A stretch of 64,000 bases of DNA, taken from Vibrio furnissii CIP 102972 (GTDB lineage: Bacteria > Pseudomonadota > Gammaproteobacteria > Enterobacterales > Vibrionaceae). The number at the start of each line of letters is the position of its first letter. Position 1 is the first letter of the stretch. This document shows positions 1 through 9,038 of the stretch, piece after piece. The position numbers and the translations under genes are program-made. The notes beneath the pieces were generated by a model, which searched no databases, was not told the DNA's origin, and saw nothing but the letters and a program-made list of their open reading frames with translations. The DNA lies in contig NZ_ACZP01000010.1 in NCBI RefSeq assembly GCF_000176175.1, positions 1-64,000 of the forward strand. Reading direction: 5' to 3'.

Positions 1-19
1 CCCCTGAGGTGAAAGGCAT

Positions 20-235
20 ATGCCAGTAGTTAAAGTACGTGAAAACGAACCGTTCGACGTTGCACTACGTCGTTTTAAGCGCTCTTGCGAAAAAGCAGGT
101 ATCCTTTCTGAAGTGCGTCGTCGTGAGCACTACGAAAAACCAACTACAGTTCGCAAACGCGCTAAAGCAGCAGCTCAAAAGCGTCACGCTAAGAAGCTTG
201 CTCGCGAAAACGCTCGTCGCGTTCGCCTGTACTAA
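20..235 (+). CDS. rpsU: 30S ribosomal protein S21
   Basis: Small basic protein of 71 residues that joins the small ribosomal subunit late and helps base-pairing with the Shine-Dalgarno region. It has the expected length and the typical S21 start ([21 protein letters not shown]) with a strongly basic C-terminal half rich in Lys, Arg and Ala. A gaggtgaaagg ribosome binding site lies just before the ATG. It is the first gene of the macromolecular-synthesis operon rpsU-yqeY-dnaG-rpoD; the operon promoter lies upstream of the window. Confidence 0.98.
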
Positions 236-263
236 TAACTAATTCCTAACTAAGGAATACGTT

Positions 264-707
264 ATGGCTCTAATTGACACTCTCAAAGAAGAGCAAAAAT
301 TAGCGATGAAAGCCAAGGACAAACCGCGCCTTGGCACAATTCGTTTAGCCCTTTCAGCCATTAAGCAACGTGAAGTTGACGAACAGATTACTCTGAGCGA
401 TGACGACATTCTTGCTGTGCTGACCAAAATGGTTAAACAACGTCGCGATTCTGTTACGCAGTACGAAGCAGCAAACCGTCAGGATCTTGCTGATGCGGAA
501 AAAGCAGAAATCACGGTTCTTGAGGAATTTATGCCTCAACCACTGAGTGAAGACGAAGTAGCAGCGCTGATTGACAGCGCGATTGCGGAAGCTGAACCAG
601 CGGGCATGCAAGACATGGGTAAAGTGATGGCGCTATTGAAACCGCAAATTCAAGGGCGTGCAGATATGGGTAAAGTTAGCGGTTTAGTTCGCACTAAACT
701 CGCTTAA
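264..707 (+). CDS. yqeY: GatB/YqeY domain protein
   Basis: YqeY family protein of 147 residues, the full length for the family. It is related to the C-terminal tRNA-binding helical domain of GatB, the amidotransferase subunit, but stands alone. Family markers are the start ALIDTLKEEQKLAMKAKDK, the MVKQRRDS segment and the tail DMGKVMALLKPQIQGRADMGKVSGLVR. A taaggaatacgtt region precedes the ATG. It sits between rpsU and dnaG, as in other Vibrio. Its exact cellular role is unproven; a link to tRNA or translation is inferred from the domain. Confidence 0.93.
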   Translation: MALIDTLKEEQKLAMKAKDKPRLGTIRLALSAIKQREVDEQITLSDDDILAVLTKMVKQRRDSVTQYEAANRQDLADAEKAEITVLEEFMPQPLSEDEVAALIDSAIAEAEPAGMQDMGKVMALLKPQIQGRADMGKVSGLVRTKLA

Positions 708-725
708 CCCCACACCCAATTGCAT

Positions 726-758
726 CAAGCCGTGCTATCCTCTGGAACGCACGGCTTG
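726..758 (+). terminator. Attenuator-like hairpin between yqeY and dnaG
   Basis: A 10-bp inverted repeat (caagccgtgc at 726-735, gcacggcttg at 749-758) with a 13-nt loop is followed by a short T-rich stretch. In E. coli a partial terminator lies between rpsU and dnaG and keeps primase levels low relative to S21. This hairpin is in the equivalent place. The U tract is short, so read-through is expected. Confidence 0.6.
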
Positions 759-825
759 TTTGTATCTGTACTCTGCCTGAACGCGAGTACGTTTCTTTGA
801 ATTTCAGTTCTTTCTTTTAGGTTTT

Positions 826-2571
826 ATGGCAGGACAAATCCCTCGTAGTTTTATTGATGACCTCCTGGCTCGGCTTGATATCGTCGACATCATTGACGCA
901 CGTGTAAAACTTAAAAAAAAGGGTAAAAACTACAGCGCCTGTTGCCCGTTCCACAACGAAAAAACCCCCTCTTTCAGCGTCAGCCAAGAGAAACAGTTTT
1001 ATCACTGTTTTGGGTGTGGAGTGCACGGTAACGCCATCGATTTCATGATGGAATATGAGCGTCTGGAGTTCCCTGAAGCCATTGAAGAGCTTGCGTCATT
1101 CCTTGGCCTTGATGTGCCTCGTGAAGAACGCAGCAACGGCGGTTTCAACAAAAATACACCGCGCGCCAACAGCGAAGAAAAACGTAACCTGTACGATTTA
1201 ATGGGCAGCATCGCCCAGTTCTATCGCCAACAGTTGAAAGTGTCCTCGAACCGCGATGCGATTGAGTACCTCAAAAACCGTGGCTTATCGGGTGAAATCG
1301 TTCAGAAGTTCGGCATTGGTTACGTGGCTGACGAATGGGATTTGGTGCGTAAAAACTTTGGTCAGAGCCGCCACAATCAAGACATGTTGGTGTCCGGTGG
1401 CATGCTGATCGAAAACGACAACGGCAATCGCTACGATCGTTTTCGTGGCCGAGTGATGTTCCCAATTCGCGATCGTCGTGGCCGCGTGATTGGCTTTGGC
1501 GGCCGCGTGCTGGGTGACGGTACACCGAAGTACTTGAACTCGCCTGAAACCCCCATCTTCCACAAAGGTAAAGAGCTGTACGGCCTTTACGAAGTGTTGC
1601 AAGCCTACCGTGAACCACCCCAGATTTTGGTGGTCGAAGGCTATATGGATGTGGTGGCGCTGGCGCAATACGGCATTGACTACTCCGTGGCATCACTGGG
1701 AACATCAACCACAGGCGATCACCTGCAGTTGCTGTTTCGTCAAACCAACACCGTGGTGTGTTGTTACGATGGTGACCGCGCAGGTCGAGAAGCGGCTTGG
1801 CGCGCCTTAGAAAACGCGTTGAGCTACTTAAAAAGTGGCAACATCCTAAAATTCCTGTTTTTGCCCGATGGCGAAGACCCAGACAGCTACGTGCGCAAGT
1901 ACGGAAAAGAAGCATTTGAACAGCAAATGCACGAGGCAGAGCCGTTATCAAAATACCTCTTCTCCAACCTGCTGTCGCAAGTTAACGTCGGCAATAACGA
2001 AGGGAAAGCGGCACTAGAAGCAATGGCATTGCCCCTGATCAACAAGATTCCAGACGAATCCTTACAAGATCAGTTGCTGAAAATCCTCGAACAGAAAACC
2101 GGTATTTACAAAAAACCGAGTTTACCGAGCGATGCCAAGAGTCGGCCACAGCCGCACAAAGAAATTAAACGCACACCAATGCGAGAAGTTATCGCTTTGC
2201 TTCTGCAGAATCCGAGCTATGCTGATATGGTACCTGACCTTACCAGCGTTAAGGGGTTGGCGATTCCGGGGCTGAGTTTGTTGGTCGAGGTCCTTGAAAA
2301 TTGCCGACAATATCCCCATATCTCAACAGGCCAATTACTTGAACATTGGCGCAACAGTAAAAATGAGGCACTTCTGTCTCGTCTGGCAAGCTGGGAAATC
2401 CCCCTTGTCGAAGACAACCAAGAAGAACTATTTTTAGACTCATTGGACAAAATTCTTGCCCAGTGCGTAGAGAAACAAATTGAAAACTTGCAGGCTAAAG
2501 AAAGAAGCGTCGGTTTATCAGCCGAAGAAAAAAGGGAGCTAGTAGCGTTAATGCTAGAATTAAAAGCGTAA
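826..2571 (+). CDS. dnaG: DNA primase
   Basis: DnaG makes the RNA primers for leading- and lagging-strand synthesis and works with the DnaB helicase. At 581 residues it is full length. The N-terminal CHC2 zinc domain is visible (C40, H43, C61, C64 in ACCPFHNEKTPSF...YHCFGCG). The RNA polymerase core carries the TOPRIM motifs VVEGYMDVV (about residue 268) and CYDGDRAG (about 310). A C-terminal helicase-interaction region follows a basic linker. It lies inside the rpsU-dnaG-rpoD operon, 98 bp before rpoD. A 226-residue reverse-strand reading frame inside it looks like a shadow. Confidence 0.98.
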   Translation: MAGQIPRSFIDDLLARLDIVDIIDARVKLKKKGKNYSACCPFHNEKTPSFSVSQEKQFYHCFGCGVHGNAIDFMMEYERLEFPEAIEELASFLGLDVPREERSNGGFNKNTPRANSEEKRNLYDLMGSIAQFYRQQLKVSSNRDAIEYLKNRGLSGEIVQKFGIGYVADEWDLVRKNFGQSRHNQDMLVSGGMLIENDNGNRYDRFRGRVMFPIRDRRGRVIGFGGRVLGDGTPKYLNSPETPIFHKGKELYGLYEVLQAYREPPQILVVEGYMDVVALAQYGIDYSVASLGTSTTGDHLQLLFRQTNTVVCCYDGDRAGREAAWRALENALSYLKSGNILKFLFLPDGEDPDSYVRKYGKEAFEQQMHEAEPLSKYLFSNLLSQVNVGNNEGKAALEAMALPLINKIPDESLQDQLLKILEQKTGIYKKPSLPSDAKSRPQPHKEIKRTPMREVIALLLQNPSYADMVPDLTSVKGLAIPGLSLLVEVLENCRQYPHISTGQLLEHWRNSKNEALLSRLASWEIPLVEDNQEELFLDSLDKILAQCVEKQIENLQAKERSVGLSAEEKRELVALMLELKA

Positions 2572-2668
2572 CCCAGTTTAAATAGTCAGCAACGAATAAA
2601 TTTGTTAATATACGTGGTTTGCATTTCGCATACTATTCCTTCACCAGATACGAAGTTGGATACCGTCT

Positions 2669-4555
2669 ATGGATCAAAATCCGCAGTCACAGCTTAAACT
2701 ACTTGTCATTAAAGGCAAGGAACAAGGCTATCTGACCTACGCCGAAGTAAATGACCACCTACCTGCTGAGATCGTCGATTCTGAACAGGTAGAAGATATT
2801 ATTCAGATGATCAATGACATGGGTATCAAAGTAGTCGAAACTGCTCCTGATGCCGATGATCTCGCGTTAAACGACGACAACGCGATCACTGATGAAGATG
2901 CAGCAGAAGCCGCTGCCGCTGCGCTGTCAAGCGTAGAAAGCGAGATTGGTCGAACGACCGATCCAGTCCGCATGTACATGCGTGAAATGGGTACAGTTGA
3001 ACTACTGACTCGTGAAGGTGAAATCGATATTGCTAAACGCATTGAAGATGGGATTAACCAAGTTCAAAGCGCCGTAGCAGAATACCCGGGCACCATCCCA
3101 TACATTCTTGAACAGTTTGATAAAGTTCAGGCAGAAGAACTACGCCTGACCGATCTGATCTCTGGCTTTGTTGATCCAAACGAAGAAGAAACTTCTGCGC
3201 CAACAGCAACCCACATCGGTTCTGAACTGAGCGGTGCGGATCTGGAAGACGAAGAAGAAGAGAAAGACGTCGACAGCGATGACGACGAAGATGAAGACGA
3301 AGATGGTGATGACAACAGCGATGACGATAGCGAAGAAGAAGTCGGTATCGACCCTGAGCTAGCGCTGCAAAAATTCACTGAACTACGTAACAAGTTCCAG
3401 AACCTGCAATTGGCGATCAACGAGCACGGCAATGAAAGCTCAAAAGCGCAGCAAGCAACCGATCTGGTACTAGACGTCTTCCGTGAATTCCGTCTGACAC
3501 CAAAACAGTTCGATCACCTCGTTGATACCCTTCGTACCTCGATGGATCGCGTTCGTACCCAAGAACGTCTGATCATGAAGTCTGTGGTTGAAGTGGCAAA
3601 AATGCCGAAGAAATCGTTCATCGCCGTCTTTACAGGCAACGAATCGAGCGAAGCATGGCTGGATCAAGTGCTGGCATCTGACAAACCGTACGTCGACAAA
3701 ATTCGTCAGTACGAAGATGACATTCGCCGTTCTATCCAAAAACTGCAGATCATCGAACAAGAAACCTCTTTGACCGTCGAACGCATCAAAGACATCAGCC
3801 GTCGCATGTCTATCGGTGAAGCGAAAGCCCGCCGTGCGAAGAAAGAGATGGTTGAGGCGAACTTACGTCTGGTTATTTCTATCGCGAAGAAATACACCAA
3901 CCGTGGCTTACAATTCTTGGATCTGATTCAGGAAGGTAACATCGGCCTGATGAAAGCGGTTGATAAGTTTGAATACCGTCGTGGTTACAAATTCTCGACG
4001 TACGCAACATGGTGGATCCGTCAGGCGATCACTCGCTCCATCGCAGACCAAGCGCGTACGATCCGTATTCCGGTTCACATGATCGAAACGATCAACAAAC
4101 TGAACCGCATCTCTCGTCAGATGCTACAGGAAATGGGTCGTGAACCACTGCCGGAAGAGCTGGCTGAACGCATGCAAATGCCGGAAGACAAAATCCGCAA
4201 AGTACTGAAAATTGCCAAAGAGCCAATCTCAATGGAGACACCAATCGGTGACGACGAAGATTCGCATCTGGGTGATTTCATCGAGGACACCACACTGGAA
4301 CTACCACTGGATTCTGCAACGGCGACAAGCCTAAAAGCAGCCACTCGTGACGTTCTAGCTGGCCTGACACCTCGTGAAGCCAAAGTACTGCGTATGCGTT
4401 TCGGTATCGACATGAACACGGACCACACGCTCGAAGAAGTGGGCAAACAGTTCGACGTAACTCGCGAACGTATCCGTCAGATCGAAGCAAAAGCTTTGCG
4501 TAAACTGCGTCACCCAAGCCGCTCAGAAACACTGCGCAGCTTCCTCGACGAGTAA
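2669..4555 (+). CDS. rpoD: RNA polymerase primary sigma factor (sigma-70)
   Basis: Housekeeping sigma factor of 628 residues. Visible parts are the N-terminal region 1.1, a non-conserved region with a very acidic run (about residues 190-227, almost all D and E), region 2 ([20 protein letters not shown], then the [17 protein letters not shown] melting segment), region 3, and region 4 ending with the helix-turn-helix [22 protein letters not shown]. The acidic insert is usual in gammaproteobacterial RpoD and explains the long serine-rich antisense reading frame there. It is the last gene of the operon and ends at a strong terminator. Confidence 0.98.
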   Translation: MDQNPQSQLKLLVIKGKEQGYLTYAEVNDHLPAEIVDSEQVEDIIQMINDMGIKVVETAPDADDLALNDDNAITDEDAAEAAAAALSSVESEIGRTTDPVRMYMREMGTVELLTREGEIDIAKRIEDGINQVQSAVAEYPGTIPYILEQFDKVQAEELRLTDLISGFVDPNEEETSAPTATHIGSELSGADLEDEEEEKDVDSDDDEDEDEDGDDNSDDDSEEEVGIDPELALQKFTELRNKFQNLQLAINEHGNESSKAQQATDLVLDVFREFRLTPKQFDHLVDTLRTSMDRVRTQERLIMKSVVEVAKMPKKSFIAVFTGNESSEAWLDQVLASDKPYVDKIRQYEDDIRRSIQKLQIIEQETSLTVERIKDISRRMSIGEAKARRAKKEMVEANLRLVISIAKKYTNRGLQFLDLIQEGNIGLMKAVDKFEYRRGYKFSTYATWWIRQAITRSIADQARTIRIPVHMIETINKLNRISRQMLQEMGREPLPEELAERMQMPEDKIRKVLKIAKEPISMETPIGDDEDSHLGDFIEDTTLELPLDSATATSLKAATRDVLAGLTPREAKVLRMRFGIDMNTDHTLEEVGKQFDVTRERIRQIEAKALRKLRHPSRSETLRSFLDE

Positions 4556-4571
4556 GCATTTGTTGCAAAAG

Positions 4572-4599
4572 AAAAGGTGAGCTATGGCTCACCTTTTTT
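4572..4599 (+). terminator. Intrinsic terminator after rpoD
   Basis: Stem aaaaggtgagc / gctcacctttt with loop tatg, followed by a T run. It lies 17 bases after the rpoD stop and closes the macromolecular-synthesis operon. Confidence 0.9.
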
Positions 4600-4696
4600 A
4601 TTATTGATGGTGCTAAGTGAATAAAAACTAAGCGCTATTACCCTACTTTGCGGCTAGACACTCCACAGCCCATCCCCTATAATCGTTCCCCTATTC

Positions 4697-4772
4697 GGCC
4701 CCTTAGCTCAGTGGTTAGAGCAGTCGACTCATAATCGATTGGTCCCCAGTTCAAGTCTGGGAGGGGCCACCA
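4697..4772 (+). tRNA. tRNA-Ile (CAU anticodon, lysidine type)
   Basis: 76-nt tRNA with encoded CCA. The acceptor stem is ggcccct / aggggcc, and the anticodon loop ctcataa carries CAT. The body matches the AUA-reading isoleucine tRNA that follows rpoD in E. coli (ileX) rather than elongator or initiator tRNA-Met; in that tRNA the C of CAU is changed to lysidine by TilS. Its 3' end is the attachment site of the island that follows. The rest of the gap from rpoD to the integrase holds only the terminator, this tRNA and the integrase arm sites. Confidence 0.95.
4754..4772 (+). other. attL: left attachment site in the tRNA 3' end
   Basis: The last 19 bases of the tRNA (agtctgggaggggccacca) are matched at 26201-26218 by the same string with one G missing. 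The integrase gene starts 166 bases further in and points inward, which is the usual order for P4-type elements at tRNA genes. Confidence 0.85.
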
Positions 4773-4883
4773 CTTTCTCTTCTACATATGTCTACCAACG
4801 TCTACCTACCCCAGTAAAATCAATACTTAGAAAGTAATCTTTGTCTGTAGCTGTCTATGCTCATCTTGTAACATCCACGTTTT

Positions 4884-4937
4884 AATGTACCATCGAATGT
4901 ACCAACGGCTAAATATCGACTATTTTGGTGGTACATC
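4884..4937. promoter_or_regulatory. Candidate integrase arm-type sites, left end
   Basis: Two direct copies of AATGTACCA (4884-4892 and 4896-4904, 12-bp period) are followed by an inverted copy TGGTACATC (4929-4937) that touches the integrase start codon. The right end of the island has the same pair with the same 12-bp period (26121-26141). Such paired repeats at both ends are typical of integrase or excisionase arm sites. Overlap with the start codon would also allow self-repression. Confidence 0.65.
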
Positions 4938-6179
4938 ATGGCAAAAAGAGTAGTCCCTTTAACTAACACCCAAGTTAAACAAGCTAAAGAATCCGACAAA
5001 GAATACACTCTCTCTGATGGTGATGGCCTTCAATTGCGTGTTAAAACGAATGGCACAAAGTTATGGATTCTGAAATACACTCATCCAATAACAAAAAAAA
5101 GAAACAACATAAGCTTTGGTAGTTTTCCTGATGTCTCTCTTGCCGAGGCAAGGAAAAGACGTTCTGAAGCAAAAACTCTTTTAGCTCTCAATATCGATCC
5201 AAAACAGCATAAAGATGAACAGCTTTTAAAAGAAAGAGCAGAGCTTGAAAATACCTTTGGTAAATTTTCTGATAGATGGTTGGCACTCAAGAGAGAGAGC
5301 GTAAAACCAGAAACAGCAGATAAAGCTTATCGTGCTCTTGAGAAACATATCCTACCTAAACTTGGGAATGTCCCCATTCAAGACATCAAACCCAGAACGG
5401 TGCTCAGTATTCTTGAGCCAGTAAAAGCACAAGGAACTTTAGAAACAGTTAAAAGACTGTGTCGTATAATCAATGAGGTTATGCGCCTTGCTGTAGCATC
5501 CGGTGACATTGAAGTAAACTACCTAGCAGACATCACTAAGCTCTTTCCGGCCCCTAAACACCAGCATATGGTAACTATCGAACCAGAAAGACTACCAGAG
5601 TTGATGCAAGCTATAGCTGGTGCAAACATTACACTATCTACTCGTTGCTTACTTGAGTGGCAACTACACACAATGACAAGACCAATTGAAAGCGCTACAG
5701 CTCGTTGGCAGGACATCGATTTTCAAAATAAAGTGTGGGTTGTTCCTGAAGAAAGAATGAAGATGAAGCGTCCCCACACAATCCCTCTTACAGAGCAAAC
5801 TTTGGCACTTTTAGAAATAATGAAGCCAATCAGTGGTCATAGAGAATTCATTTTCCCAAGTAACAAAGATCCGAAAAGCCATGTAAATAGTCAGAGTGCT
5901 AATATGGCGCTGAAAAGGATGGGGTTTGAAGGACAGTTGGTTTCTCATGGACTAAGAGCATTAGCAAGTACCACTCTCAACGAACAAGGATTCAATCCTG
6001 ACGTTATTGAAGCAGCGTTAGCTCATGTTGATAAGAATGAAGTTCGGAAAGCTTATAATCGAGCTGAATATCTTGAGCAACGCAGAAAGCTCATGTGCTG
6101 GTGGAGCGATCATATCACCGCTTCTGCTGAGGGGAATGTATCACTCGCAAGGCGAAAAGGGCTTAAATTGGCAGGGTGA
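4938..6179 (+). CDS. P4-type tyrosine integrase
   Basis: Site-specific recombinase of 413 residues, full length for the P4/CP4 family. It has the N-terminal DUF4102-type arm-binding domain (YTLSDGDGLQLRV...KLWILKYTHP, then ISFGSFPDVSLAEAR), a SAM-like core-binding domain (about 100-190) and a C-terminal catalytic domain. Catalytic residues are seen in TRPIES (Arg), SHGLRALAST (His-x-x-Arg), ALAHVDKNE (His) and AYNRAEYL (Tyr). It should catalyse insertion into and excision from the tRNA-Ile 3' end. No key residue is missing, so it may still be active. It is followed by a good terminator. Confidence 0.95.
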   Translation: MAKRVVPLTNTQVKQAKESDKEYTLSDGDGLQLRVKTNGTKLWILKYTHPITKKRNNISFGSFPDVSLAEARKRRSEAKTLLALNIDPKQHKDEQLLKERAELENTFGKFSDRWLALKRESVKPETADKAYRALEKHILPKLGNVPIQDIKPRTVLSILEPVKAQGTLETVKRLCRIINEVMRLAVASGDIEVNYLADITKLFPAPKHQHMVTIEPERLPELMQAIAGANITLSTRCLLEWQLHTMTRPIESATARWQDIDFQNKVWVVPEERMKMKRPHTIPLTEQTLALLEIMKPISGHREFIFPSNKDPKSHVNSQSANMALKRMGFEGQLVSHGLRALASTTLNEQGFNPDVIEAALAHVDKNEVRKAYNRAEYLEQRRKLMCWWSDHITASAEGNVSLARRKGLKLAG

Positions 6180-6347
6180 TACAGCCCTATACTGTGCCTA
6201 ATACCCACCACATGGAAGCAGGTGTGATGCTAGAGCGCATTAAATAAGGGCCTTATATGTTTTTAACTTTAGCAAAAATCTATCTGGGTACGGCTTCGGG
6301 TACGGGGGCATCTAAAATGCTCGATTGCTATGATTGGATTTGATGTC

Positions 6348-6378
6348 AACGCCACGAGCAAAGCTGGTGGCGTTTTTG
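6348..6378 (+). terminator. Terminator downstream of the integrase
   Basis: Stem aacgccac / gtggcgtt with an 11-nt loop and a following tttttgttt. It ends integrase transcription 170 bases past the stop. The stretch before it also has a short direct repeat, gggtacgg, at about 6285-6304. Confidence 0.75.
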
Positions 6379-6457
6379 TTTCAGCTATCACTAAATCAGA
6401 AGTCAGTGCGCAATCATTTATCAGAAACAATCCGTTCTGAGTACTAAAACACCCAGG

Positions 6458-7393
6458 CTATTTTTTAGTTTGCTTGGTGTACTCCTGCTCTATGAGGTAC
6501 TCAATAAGTCTGTTTTTCTTCATATCGAGAGCTCTAGACAGGTGGTCAATTTTCTTTTGCAGAGACTCCCCCATCTCAAAACTGTAGGCCTTCACCTTCT
6601 TAAGCTTGTTCTTCTCTCTATGCTTATATTGATTCCAAGAAAGGTTCAATTTATGAACGTACTCACTTTTGCTTATATTCATCTCTTCATGAAATATAGA
6701 AGCTTTAAAGGGGCTACTGCTGTTCCATAGATAGAGGGATATAGCTAAGGACAAGTTAGCCGAATTGTTTGAAGCAGGTATCTCAAATGGTAGAAAAGCA
6801 CCATCGCTTTCTAGCTTGTTTTTTGTCCATTCAGCTCTATCTTCATTCTCTTCTTTTGTTAGCTTGAAGAAAGGAGAACGCTTAAAGTCCAGATATTTGT
6901 TTTTTATCTCGTTCATGGCCTCTTGTTGCTTTAACGCATCTTGGATACCAGTTTCTTTAAATAAGTAATGCAAGAATATAGTGGTATGCATTTTCCACTT
7001 TGAAGTATGAGGCGAAAACTTTGGTACATATCCAACAACCGCATCATTAGCACTTGTTGAAAAAACCACATCAAAATCTGAGATATTCTTCGCTTTAGTA
7101 TCTTGCTTATTATTACGCCTAACCACTAGAAGAATGCAATACCATATAAAGTAGGAAGATACGTAGTCACGAGTATCAATCCAGTCATACTCACTGAGCG
7201 CAATATTTCTAATTACAAAGTTATCTTTCAGTCTTTGAAGGCAACCTTCCGAATCTTTCTTCACAGCATCTTTGGCAATCATGATTCGAGCATCAATATC
7301 ATCCTGATTGCTATCTATCGTAATCTCAAAACTAACATCAAAAAGAAACCTAGGGTCATGTTCTACGTTAAATGTCTCTATTAAATTCATCAT
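6458..7393 (-). CDS. Uncharacterised island protein with RHH-like C-terminus
   Basis: Protein of 311 residues that I do not recognise. The N-terminal two thirds are mixed alpha/beta, with a hydrophobic stretch YFIWYCILLVVRR near residue 85 that looks like a buried strand rather than a membrane helix. The last 45 residues (YSFEMGESLQKKIDHLSRAL...KKNRLIEYLIEQEY) have the spacing of a ribbon-helix-helix DNA-binding domain, so a DNA-binding role is possible. It is transcribed towards the integrase, from the 404-bp gap it shares with the Gp2-like gene. It is AT-rich like most of the island. Confidence 0.6.
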   Translation of the reverse strand: MMNLIETFNVEHDPRFLFDVSFEITIDSNQDDIDARIMIAKDAVKKDSEGCLQRLKDNFVIRNIALSEYDWIDTRDYVSSYFIWYCILLVVRRNNKQDTKAKNISDFDVVFSTSANDAVVGYVPKFSPHTSKWKMHTTIFLHYLFKETGIQDALKQQEAMNEIKNKYLDFKRSPFFKLTKEENEDRAEWTKNKLESDGAFLPFEIPASNNSANLSLAISLYLWNSSSPFKASIFHEEMNISKSEYVHKLNLSWNQYKHREKNKLKKVKAYSFEMGESLQKKIDHLSRALDMKKNRLIEYLIEQEYTKQTKK

Positions 7394-7797
7394 ATATATT
7401 ACTTAGTAATTTTTATGTAATTTTAAAGTATTTCTTATGTTTTTTTATAGTATTCTTTAAATAAAGAATATAAAACCAAAACCAAGCTCACATAGGGGAA
7501 TTGATGTGAATTTTATGGTTTCCCAGTGGAGGAATGTCGAAGGTGCCCTTGTTATGTGACAACGTAAGCTGAATTCATACCCAAAAGCACGTCATAGCAG
7601 TATTCAAACTTTTAGAAAGTCGAAGTTTTTATCAGAGTAACTTTTGCAAGTATTGAAGCCACAAGAAGCCTTGTTGAACAAAGATGCGTGGCCGGGTGAA
7701 GGGAGTGAAAATCTGTCGGTAATAATATTATTTATATGAGTCTAATCTAATTAATTACAACAACCTATCTACCTATTGAGAACACTAACCAATAGGA
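7394..7797. other. 404-bp gap before the Gp2-like gene, possible origin or structured RNA
   Basis: This gap holds the divergent promoters of the flanking genes. Its outer parts are very AT-rich. The middle (about 7488-7720) is clearly richer in GC, with blocks such as ggtttcccagtggaggaatg, gaaggtgcccttgttatgtg and ggccgggtgaagggagtg. Because the next gene encodes an HUH-like protein, a replication origin or a structured leader is possible. I see no open frame in it and no perfect long hairpin. Confidence 0.4.
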
Positions 7798-8445
7798 ATG
7801 ATAGAAATGAACAACAACTGTACAGACATACGTTACATCAGCGGTATGCTGCTAAGCTGCAACTCGAATAACGGTCCTCTTGACAATAACTACTTAGCCT
7901 CAATAAAACGGACTTTCGATTATGCGCTAAGCCAATACCCTCGAACCCGGCTAATGCGATTTGATTTACATTACCCAGATGGTTATCCGGTTAACGGGGT
8001 AACTGGCAAACTGATTACTAAGTTCCAAGAGTCCTTCAAAGCAATCATGTGTGCTTATCTAAAACGCAAGAAGCACAACCGACACTCTAAGCCACGATTT
8101 ATCTGGTGCAAAGAGGTCGTCACTTCAGTGTATCCTCACTATCACGTAGCCGTATTGCTAAATGGTGATGTTTTTCAAGGAATAGGACCGTACGATGACC
8201 TTACGGGTGAATACGTTTCAGGAATGATAGCTAAGGCTTGGGCTAGTGCAATCGGCCTTTCGGTTGAACAAGCAAGTTGTGCGATTTATTACCCCAACAA
8301 CTGCACGTATGAAATAAATAAGCGACTAGATGAAGAAGCTTTTTACAATCAATACAACCAAGCCTTTTATCGCGTTAGTTACTTTGCAAAAGAAGATAGT
8401 AAACATCCTGGAATTGGACAATGCTTCGGTTCCAGTCGCAATTGA
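7798..8445 (+). CDS. Inovirus Gp2 / YagK-YfjJ family protein (HUH-like)
   Basis: Protein of 215 residues of the YagK/YfjJ C-terminal domain family, often annotated inovirus Gp2. The family is thought to be related to HUH rolling-circle replication initiators. The HxH pair is visible in PHYHVAVLLNG (about residue 120). A conserved Tyr lies in VSYFAKED near the end, and the C-terminal GQCFGSSRN matches the usual family ending RSFGxSR. It lies in the element core next to a YfjP-like GTPase and AlpA, as in CP4-type elements. Endonuclease or replication activity is inferred from the family, not seen. The ATG at 7807 (third codon after MIE) is an alternative start. Confidence 0.82.
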   Translation: MIEMNNNCTDIRYISGMLLSCNSNNGPLDNNYLASIKRTFDYALSQYPRTRLMRFDLHYPDGYPVNGVTGKLITKFQESFKAIMCAYLKRKKHNRHSKPRFIWCKEVVTSVYPHYHVAVLLNGDVFQGIGPYDDLTGEYVSGMIAKAWASAIGLSVEQASCAIYYPNNCTYEINKRLDEEAFYNQYNQAFYRVSYFAKEDSKHPGIGQCFGSSRN

Positions 8446-8457
8446 GAAGGCAAAAAA

Positions 8458-8483
8458 GAAAGGCCCGTAGGGGCCTTTCTTTC
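8458..8483. terminator. Bidirectional terminator between convergent genes
   Basis: Stem gaaaggccc / gggcctttc with loop gtag, flanked by A-rich sequence on the left and ttctttc on the right. It lies between the convergent stops at 8445 and 8486 and can serve both genes. Confidence 0.8.
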
Positions 8484-8485
8484 AT

Positions 8486-8932
8486 TTAATCGACGGTAAA
8501 TCGGTAGTCTCCCTCACTCGAATAGATATCAATTTCCAATACACGGCAACGAGTAGTAGTCAGGTAATCCGTAGCGGCGCCAAACGCTAAGTCTGCCGCA
8601 GGATAAGGATGCCACCGCACGGCATTGGATGACGTATTGACAGGTGGTTTCTTGTAATTGGGGTTGCTCAAGTTCGCGAGCAGTTCATCCGACTGACTGT
8701 ATTTGTCTTTGTTGGTACTGACTTTCGGTGATTCCGGCCATGCTACTTCACAATTACCTCGGTTCACTTCGATTTTGTAGATAGTGGTGAAATCAAATAG
8801 CGAGGTAACAGAAATCTTGTTCTTGATTCCCCACATCGTCTTAATGTCATTCACTTCCACTTTATACCCTTCCGCAAATGCATTCACGGAAACCAATGCA
8901 GTAATGGCAGTGATGAAAACAATAGGTTTCAT
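8486..8932 (-). CDS. Small exported protein of unknown function
   Basis: Protein of 148 residues. The start at 8932 is preferred because it gives a clean signal peptide (MKPIVFITAITALVSVNAFA, cleavage after AFA) and has aaggac 7 bases upstream; a longer reading frame begins at 8962. The mature part is polar, with two cysteines (GNCEVAW and TTRCRVLE) that could form one disulfide. It is probably periplasmic or secreted. I do not recognise the family. A copy of the proposed 19-bp WYL operator lies 50 bases upstream (8981-8999), so it may belong to the island regulon. Confidence 0.65.
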   Translation of the reverse strand: MKPIVFITAITALVSVNAFAEGYKVEVNDIKTMWGIKNKISVTSLFDFTTIYKIEVNRGNCEVAWPESPKVSTNKDKYSQSDELLANLSNPNYKKPPVNTSSNAVRWHPYPAADLAFGAATDYLTTTRCRVLEIDIYSSEGDYRFTVD

Positions 8933-8980
8933 GTTGAGTGTCCTTTGAATCGAATAAATCAAATGATGTTAATTGAGAGC

Positions 8981-8999
8981 TGCGACAACTTATGCCGTA
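8981..8999. promoter_or_regulatory. Proposed WYL operator, copy 1
   Basis: TGCGACA-ACTTA-TGCCGTA, an imperfect 19-bp inverted repeat upstream of the exported-protein gene. It shares half-sites and 5-bp spacer length with the sites at 11390, 11776 and 21029. Confidence 0.6.
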
Positions 9000-9038
9000 G
9001 GAATGTTGGATTTGAGACCTACAAGCGGGTGAAATGCT

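Noticed and set aside
1271..1951. 226-residue antisense frame inside dnaG
   Set aside because: The dnaG motifs on the other strand are intact and the antisense product has no family features.
4697..4772. Reading of the CAU tRNA as tRNA-Met
   Set aside because: The acceptor and T stems match the lysidine-type tRNA-Ile that follows rpoD in E. coli, not elongator or initiator Met tRNA.
7798..8445. Filamentous (inovirus) prophage around the Gp2-like gene
   Set aside because: No coat, pilus-binding or Zot-like assembly genes nearby; the family is common in P4-type elements.
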